Of a stretch of 64,000 bases of DNA, positions 58,001 through 64,000 are shown piece by piece. The position numbers and the translations under genes are program-made. Source of the stretch: Triticum aestivum (Eukaryota; Streptophyta; Magnoliopsida; Poales; Poaceae); NCBI RefSeq assembly GCF_018294505.1, contig NC_057801.1, positions 848,305,621-848,369,620 on the forward strand. The letters are read 5' to 3'. A model generated the notes under the pieces. It was not told the DNA's origin and searched no databases. It saw only the letters and a program-made list of their open reading frames with translations. How positions within the stretch are numbered: position 1 is the first letter of the stretch; each line of letters begins with the position of its first letter.

Positions 58001-59174
58001 GTTTTCAGAGGGAGATGTTCATGATATTATGCAGATCAGCGTGGGAGGAATAGGAACTGATGACATACTAGCTTGGAATTTTACAAAGAACGACATTTTT
58101 TCAGTTAAGTCGGCTTATCACTTAAGCATGGAGAAGAAGAGGGCGATTACTAGATAGCCAAGTTCGTCATCTAATGCAGTGAACCACCGGAGCTGGCTGG
58201 CGTTATGGGGTACAAACGCACCGGGGAAGGCGTTAATTCATGTGTGGCGGCTGATCAAGAACGGCTTGGCGGTGGGCTCTGAACTGCTGCGAAGAAAGAT
58301 CAAGCCTGGTGTTTTTTGCCCTGCTTGTGGACGTGAAGAAACGGTGTATCACAGATTCTGGGGATGCCATCATTCTATGTTGTTTTGGAAGGAACTGAGC
58401 TCGGTATTGGGTGTGAGGGTGGCGATCCCACCTCGTTCGATGAGCACTCAGAGCTTAGTTGCATCATGGTTGTTTAACTGGCTATCGGACGCCTCAGAGG
58501 ATGATAGGGCAGCTATGGTGCAGGGACTATATGCCATATGGTTGGCTACGAATGAAATGAGGGAAGGGAAGCGAATTGAGGAGGCCAACTTGGTGGCTAG
58601 GAGAGTTGCTGCACTCATGGAGGAGTGGAAGAACGCGAAGGGGATGCCACAACGATCGAGCCCATCCACGCAGCGGGCAACCTGGGAACCACCGGCGGCG
58701 GGCTGGTTAAAGGCCAATGTGGATGGTGCAATGGCTCGGTCAGGTCAGGGAGGACGGTGTGGTGTGGTGTTCAGAGATGAGGTTGGAGCTTTCCGAGGCG
58801 CCGATGCGGTTTTTCTTCCTGGGGTCACATCAGCCGAAGCTGCTGAGTTGCAAGCATGCAAGCGAGCGGTGGTTTTAGCTTTGCAACGGGCTGTGCCTAA
58901 GCTCCATCTGGAGATCGACTGTAAGAACGTTGCTAGAATGTTGAATGAGCAAGAGCGCAACATGTCATTGGTAGGAATCATGGTGGAAGAAATCAAGGAG
59001 ATGGCCAAAAGTTTGGGGGAGTTTAAAGCTACGTGGGTGAAGAGGGAGGCAAATAAAGCGGCCCATGAGATTGCCCGATTCGGTTTTTGTAATAGTATTT
59101 CTGTTTCGTGGGAGGTTTCTCCTCTAGACTGTATTCTTCGCATAGTCTCAGATGAGCTTCCTGGATTAGTTTAA
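55043..59174 (+). pseudogene. LINE ORF2: endonuclease, reverse transcriptase, zf-RVT, RNase H
   Basis: It starts at ATG 55043, overlapping the ORF1 stop. The endonuclease (residues 1-225) has MNFLVWNCRGLG, FLSETKK, GDFNEI and EYDHVAL. RT shows TIIVMIPKINSPELMSQFRP, EEQSAFVPGRLITDN, KLDMLKAYDRVEW, GLRQGDLLSPYLF and LLFADDSIVF. The zf-RVT has FCPACGREETVYHRFWGC. The RNase H shows ANVDGAMARSGQGG, EAAELQAC, LEIDCKNVA and ANKAAHEIAR. Lesions: TAG at 56108-56110 and 56135-56137 (Arg and Gln sites), a frameshift at about 57615, and TAG at 58155-58157. All catalytic residues of the three enzymes are kept, so the copy is young but dead. Confidence 0.95.
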
Positions 59175-59205
59175 TAAAGTGGGGAAGCAAATTTCAAAAA
59201 AAAAA

Positions 59206-59220
59206 GAAACCGAACATCTA
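59206..59220. repeat. Right target-site duplication of the LINE
   Basis: GAAACCGAACATCTA, identical to 40693-40707. Confidence 0.95.
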
Positions 59221-59228
59221 CGACCGGT

Positions 59229-59480
59229 CACTACAAGAAATCTTTTAATCAATGGCGGATTCAAACCATCACATATGTGTGCAGAACCGTCGTGGTTGGT
59301 CGTCCGTGACGGATTAGGGGATTAGGAATTTGTCATGTATATCATGTCATAATTTGACCACGGTGCACTCCATGATGGATTATTAGAACCATCATGCATC
59401 CATGACGATACTTTACCGTCACAATTTAGTGTGAGATAACGGTGTTAATCGTGTGTTCCACATCATTATCTGACATGGCG
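59229..59480. mobile_element. Terminus of another CACTA-like element (CACTACAAGAAA type)
   Basis: CACTACAAGAAATC at 59229 is followed by inverted words around ACCATCA/TGATGG/CCGTCAC, as in subterminal regions of CACTA elements. The matching end TTTCTTGTAGTG was not found in the window, so the element may extend to the right, or only a solo end is left. The end coordinate only marks the recognisable subterminal part. Confidence 0.5.
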
Positions 59481-60289
59481 ACCCGTGTAGTAGTTGGCCC
59501 AATTAGAATTTTGGCCCACTAAATTTCAACTCTGTCCAAGACTATCAGCCCATCATAAGAATTTTAGCCTTTTAAATTTCAGGTCAGTTCAAGGCCACCT
59601 AATTTCAATTGTGAAATTAGCCCAACACTTTATTTCTCTTGGTACTTTGAGTCCATAAGAATTTTTCTGATTATGCATGCTCCTTATACATAAAAAAGGA
59701 AATTGTATAAACATATTGGATAAATAAAAAATACCAAAAGGAAAAATAGACATCAAAAAATAGGAATTGCAGATTTTTTTCCCCACATCTGGCCTACTAC
59801 TCTGCCTCAAGCTATACTATTATGCAGCAACCACATCAAGCGCCGCCCAGCACTCACGGGACATCAATCAGAATTCATCGCCATCGCTTTTTTGGCCACA
59901 GATCTGGAAACTTCTTTAAAATTATTTAAAATAGAGAGCAGAAGGAGCACCGACCATTGGATCGGCTAAGGATGGACGGTGGAGACGCGTGGTCCGTGGG
60001 AGGTCTAGTTCGGCGAATCAGAACGCAGCAGGCTAGAAAAAGCTCGAGTGTGTGTCTTGAGTAAAAATAGCAGCTTCATAAAGTGGTTTTTTTACGAGAT
60101 TAATACAGTGGTTTAGTGGCATTAGCAACACAAAGAGGTACTGGGTAAGAAAATCCACATGCTACTATTTTTCATGGTTATCTTTTTTTTTCATTTTGCT
60201 TATTTTCTTGGTTTTATTTCGCAATTTTTACTTTGTTCTGTACATGGATAAATGAAAGGGAATCTATTTTTCTACTCGTTTATTTGGAA
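59481..60289. other. AT-rich sequence, no gene seen
   Basis: No domain-bearing ORF or RNA gene. It may be internal sequence of the CACTA-like element starting at 59229. Confidence 0.4.
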
Positions 60290-61910
60290 CAAAATATATG
60301 AACATATTTCACAACATGAATTTCATGCTTTTCAGAGTTCTTTCGCATTATTAAAAATTAAAAACAAAAAACTCCATATTAGGGGTTGCTTGGTTGAGTC
60401 ACCCTCATGTTTACAATTCATTTCATTTTCTTGTATAAGGACTAAATGGACTCAAGAGCACAAAATATATTCTTCAACCCAATTTTGCCATCCTTTCAAC
60501 AACTTGCAAATCTATCAAATGAAGCATCGGTGGCTTTGCCTTCAAACCAGACCCGTTCTCTCTCAAGACCATGTTTGTTCTTGAGAGATGATTCAATTTC
60601 TATGCAATGTACGCCATAAATTTTGCAAAACTTACTCAAAAAATGTCCACACCATAGAGGGATCATATGATGACATCATGCAAATTTTCATATTTACAGA
60701 GTTCATTTTCATTTTTCAGAATTAAAAAACTAAAAAACTCCTTGTTCGGGATCAAGGCTTGGCGCCCTTATATTTGGAATTCCTATCCTTTTCTTTCATA
60801 AGGCCTAAACATAGACTCAAGAAGACAAATATGATTTTTCAATCAAAATTTGTCAAGCTTTTAACCACCTGCAGTTCAAATTTGTTATATCCATTAAATG
60901 TCTAGAAATGCACCTAATGGCTTAAATATGACAAACAGACTCAGAAAGATGCCAAATTCTGACATGTATCGTGTAATCGTGTATCTTGCGTGTTGAAAAA
61001 ATTCCAATGCCAACAGATGAAGCACGGGTCGTTGCGCCTTCAAACTAGACCCATTATCTCTCAAAATCACGTGTCTTCCTCGGAGATGGTTCAGTTTCTA
61101 AGCCATGTACATCATAGCTTTTGCAAAACTTTCTTAAATTTTTGCCATGCCCTATAGGGATCATATGAGGACACCATGCCAATTTTCATGCTTTTAGAGT
61201 TATTTTACATCGCTCAAAATTAAAAAACCAAAAAACTCCATGTTTGGGGTCCAGGATCGGCGGCCCCATGTCCTAATTATTTGAATACATGTAAGGCCTA
61301 ATTATACCGATTGTTCATATATAAAGTTCACAATGAATGAACATTAATTCTTTCAGACAAATCAACTCATTTTTAGTTGAAATTCAATAAATGTAAATTT
61401 AAAATCTAGATAAGAGAAAATGTAGTGCAAAATATGGTAGGAAGAACCGTATATGAACAAGACGACAAGTTACATGAAAAGAAACATGTATTTTACAAGT
61501 TTGTGCACCAAACTGTCTATTGCGTGCATGTTCTGTGACTTCGAGTGTATTTACCTCATCCATTAAATATCTAGAAATGCATTTAGTGGCTTAAATATAG
61601 CAAACGGACTCAGAAAGGTGCTAAATATTGAGATGGATCATTCAATGATGTATCTTGAGTGTATAAGTTTTTTGAATACCAACATATGAAGCATCGGTCC
61701 CTTCCGCGTTTAAACTAGACCAATTTTCTCTCCAAACCATGTGTCTTTTCGGAGATGGTTCGATTTCTCATAAATTTTGTGAAACATTCTCAATTTTATA
61801 TCACGCCCTACAAGGGGCATATAATGACACCATGCCAATTTTCATGTTTTTTGGATTTCGTTTCCATTTTTTGGAATTAAAAAACAATAAAACTACATGT
61901 TGGACATTTT
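60290..61910. repeat. Divergent tandem array with units of about 500-670 bp
   Basis: Three related units share landmark words: GAAGCATCGGTGGC (60521), GAAGCACGGGTCG (61018) and GAAGCATCGGTCCC (61688). Each is followed by 'TTCAAACYAGACCC', then CATGCCAATTTTCATG-like words, then AAAAAACTCCATGTTTGGGG-like words. TCCATTAAATGTCTAGAAAT and its variant occur at 60892 and 61559 (667 bp apart). All units are non-coding and considerably diverged. Confidence 0.7.
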
Positions 61911-63084
61911 TTCAAAAACAAAAACAATGTTGAACATTTTAAAAAATATTAACATTTTAAAAAAATATTAACATTTTAAAAAAAATGTTCTCATTTAAAA
62001 AAAGTAACTGTTTTAAAATGTAAGTTGGAAATTTTTGTTAATCGTAAGGAACACTCTTTCACACAAATATGATTGTTCAAAGCTACAGGTGGTTCGACCC
62101 CGGCCTTAAAAGTGTGGCTTTATATACTTTACTAATGAAAAAAAAGTCCCATTCATATCACGAAAAGATAGTTGCCATGTGGGAATGAGCTAACCGCTTA
62201 AAATTCATGTCTCAGGTTCTAGTTCCATTCATTTGCGGTTTTGTTTTTAAATTAAAACATGTGGCGTACACCTATAGAATTGTTACATGTACTATAATAC
62301 ATATATTTTGTTCTAGAAGAGTTTCAATAATTTTAGAGATGATTTAATATTTTCTATAGTTTAAATGTATTTATGTGTGCTTATTGGAGTCAATGCTAAT
62401 TTGATGTATATGTAACTCAAATATAGTTTAAAACATTTCCATTTCTTAAGGAATTATGTTTTATCTTAGTTCATATGAAATAGATAAAATTGTCAAAATA
62501 TACTTGGGGATAACTGAAACTTCTATTTGCAACCTATTGGAAAAATGATAATAATATCATACTATCATAGAAAATTCCTATATTTGGGCATGGAATAATA
62601 TTATTAATTCATAAAATTGGCATGGGTTTTTTAGAAGATTTCACAAATGTTTTCTATACATTGATGCTGTGTAGTAAACTACATAACTACTGTTGTCTTT
62701 TCACAAGAAAAAACATATTGTTGCCTACATGTGAAAATAACTAAAAAACTAAAAAGCTTGGCTCGTCTTTTTGTTTAGGGGAAAACCTGGCTCGTTGGAA
62801 TGTAGAGGTTAGTGCTACGTGGCTCAAATCCACGTTCAACCTCTTCTTTTGAACTAAAATATTTTGTTCGGTTTATGTTAGAACTTAGAAAGGCACAAAC
62901 CAGTAACATAGACATTGCCCTCTTGCCGTTTAAGCATGTGGTCCCTTGTTCGATCCCCTCTTGCCGTCTTGACTTTTTAAATAGAGAAAACCATACAGTT
63001 TTTTATTCTTCTTTATTATATCTTTATAAAATGAAAAATGTACTTACAGCGGCCCAACAGTCGGGACAAAGCAGCATCACTCCG
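61911..63084. other. AT-rich sequence with short AAAATATTAACATTTT repeats
   Basis: At 61930-62010 the word AACATTTTAAAAAA is repeated about four times. The rest is AT-rich without domain-bearing ORF. Confidence 0.5.
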
Positions 63085-64000
63085 TTTTTTTTACTGAAAC
63101 GACTGACATATGGCTTGACAATTGGATACCTAGTTCACTCATGAAGAGACCGATCACATCTCTTGTTCAACAACCGCCGCGGAAAGTGTCAGAACTAATC
63201 AACCATGCCACATCCTCATGGAATGAGCAGCTAGTTTGGTCAACCTTTATACCGATAGATGCGGAGGCAATATTGCAGATCCCTCTTTGCACCAGACAGA
63301 TTGAAGATTTTTGGGCATGGAGTGAAGATCGGCGGGGGATATTCTCGGTGAGAACGGCCTATAGGATGATTCAACAGAGAAAATTGAGTCGTGAAGCTTG
63401 GTTATATGAGCAAGATGGATCTTCTCACACAAACGCTGATGGCGATGGTTGGACAAAGCTTTGGGGAATCAAGGTACCTTCGAAACTTAAGATCTTCCTG
63501 TGGAGATTTGCTAGGAGGACCACTCCGTTGGCTGCACTTTTGCATCATCGTAACATGGCGGACTCGGTCGCATGTTGCCTGTGCGGGGCCGAAGACACGT
63601 GGAGGCATGCGCTGTTAAAATGCACTGTTTCTCGAAGCACATGGGCGCTGTCTTCTAAACGCATCATTGATGTGCTGAACAGCAACGAGGAACCGGATCC
63701 GAAGAAGTGGCTTTTCTCCATGCAAGAGGCGCTATCTCATGATGAGTTTACAAACTTTGTGGTAACTCTTTGGGCACTATGGGGAGCACGTCGCAAGGCA
63801 ATATACGAGCATATCTATCAAAGCCCGTCTTCAGTCCAAGCTTTTGTACATTCTTACGTGAATGAACTCAACGCACTGCAGTCCATCAAATCGAGGCAGA
63901 TTGCAAGACCTGCTCCAAGACGATCAGGTTGGATCGCTCCATCTGTCGGGCTGGCAAAGTTTAATGTTGATGCTGCAGTGGGGAGAGGAAGAGGACATGG
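63085..64000 (+). mobile_element. 5'-truncated LINE or RNase H-type retroelement, runs off the right edge
   Basis: LINE-like coding sequence starts abruptly after a T-run (63085-63092) with ETTDIWLDNWIPSS, the region between RT thumb and zf-RVT. No upstream RT sequence is present, so the copy is truncated or a fragment. Orientation is plus; the 3' end lies outside the window. Confidence 0.7.
63141..64000 (+). CDS. LINE ORF2 C-terminal part (zf-RVT and start of RNase H), open at window end
   Basis: From ATG 63141 (MKRPITSLVQQPPRKVSELI) there is no stop to 64000, 286 codons. The frame is also open upstream to the T-run, so this ATG is only the first Met of a truncated piece. Seen are FWAWSEDRRGIFSVRTAYRM, the zf-RVT core LWGIKVPSKLKIFLWRFARR and CCLCGAEDTWRHALLKC, and the first RNase H strand LAKFNVDAAVGRGRG with its catalytic Asp. 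Unlike the other LINE pieces in the window it carries no lesion so far. Genes annotated as 'ribonuclease H protein At1g65750-like' have the same layout. Partial: the 3' end is missing. Confidence 0.75.
   Translation, partial: MKRPITSLVQQPPRKVSELINHATSSWNEQLVWSTFIPIDAEAILQIPLCTRQIEDFWAWSEDRRGIFSVRTAYRMIQQRKLSREAWLYEQDGSSHTNADGDGWTKLWGIKVPSKLKIFLWRFARRTTPLAALLHHRNMADSVACCLCGAEDTWRHALLKCTVSRSTWALSSKRIIDVLNSNEEPDPKKWLFSMQEALSHDEFTNFVVTLWALWGARRKAIYEHIYQSPSSVQAFVHSYVNELNALQSIKSRQIARPAPRRSGWIAPSVGLAKFNVDAAVGRGRGH

Larger units (their letters stand above)
40708..59205 (+). mobile_element. LINE retrotransposon (about 5.9 kb) split by a CACTA element
   Basis: It is bounded by a perfect 15-bp duplication (40693-40707 and 59206-59220) and ends in ten A residues at 59196-59205. 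The order is 5' leader, ORF1 (DUF4283, zinc knuckle), ORF2 (endonuclease, reverse transcriptase, zf-RVT, RNase H). The CACTA at 41580-54196 sits in ORF1. Removing it and one GAA restores continuous homology, giving a net length of about 5,878 bases. The 5' end appears complete because a leader precedes the ORF1 start. Confidence 0.95.

Noticed and set aside
62800..62860. tRNA-like stretch GGCTCAAATCCACGTTCAACC
   Set aside because: It has a T-loop-like word only, and I could not fold a cloverleaf or find an A box at the right distance.
1..64000. CRISPR array, bacterial operon, phage or integrative element
   Set aside because: The window is plant nuclear DNA with introns, TATA and poly(A) signals and plant transposons. 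No spaced short repeats or bacterial gene order were seen.

Overview
This window reads as intergenic DNA from a large grass genome, most likely Triticeae (wheat, barley, Aegilops). The call rests on the TE mix: CACTA elements with 'TTTAGTACCGGTT' subterminal hairpins, a gypsy LTR starting TGATACGTCTCC with a tRNA-Asp-type primer site, grass LINEs with zf-RVT and RNase H tails, Stowaway and PIF/Harbinger elements, and grass-type gene relics. No family name could be checked against a database. Only one gene looks clearly intact: a DUF538 gene at 39462-39926 with TATA box and poly(A) signal. A two-exon membrane protein at 37439-37996 and a small membrane ORF at 22490-22687 are possible further genes.

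Left part (1-18.5 kb). A CACTA end (1-415) is followed by a Harbinger-like relic, a pseudogene of a grass Rx_N-like family (2983-4012), and a decayed minus-strand LINE (4842-10425). The LINE is cut by a gypsy LTR plus leader (10426-12297). A truncated CACTA (12298-13895) follows, joined through a 13-bp templated filler to a truncated minus-strand Copia element (13909 to about 18548).

Middle (18.5-39 kb). This holds a lectin-receptor-kinase fragment, a MITE, a complete hAT-type element with a perfect 8-bp target duplication (27787-29061), and two nearly identical 2.3-kb segments (23940-26257 and 31798-34118). The second segment overlaps a complete PIF/Harbinger-like element (32739-35015) that carries a GRF-type zinc-finger gene and has itself been hit by a poly(A) retroposon. 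The first segment stops inside that retroposon, so it is a secondary patch copy. A FAR1 fragment and two MITEs follow.

Right part (39-64 kb). After the DUF538 gene lies a fully resolvable nest. A plus-strand LINE (40708-59205, 15-bp TSD, poly(A) tail) has its ORF1 split by a 12.6-kb CACTA (41580-54196, TSD GAA). The CACTA is coded on the minus strand: a small coiled-coil/TM ORF, a TNPD (tnp2) transposase, an internal array that copies the element's own terminus, then a TNPA-like gene ending in a Ulp1/C48 protease domain. Both main genes carry nonsense or frameshift lesions. LINE ORF1 and ORF2 overlap by ATGA. Downstream are a second CACTA terminus (59229), a divergent tandem array (about 60.3-61.9 kb), and a LINE ORF2 3' part still open at the window end (63141-64000).
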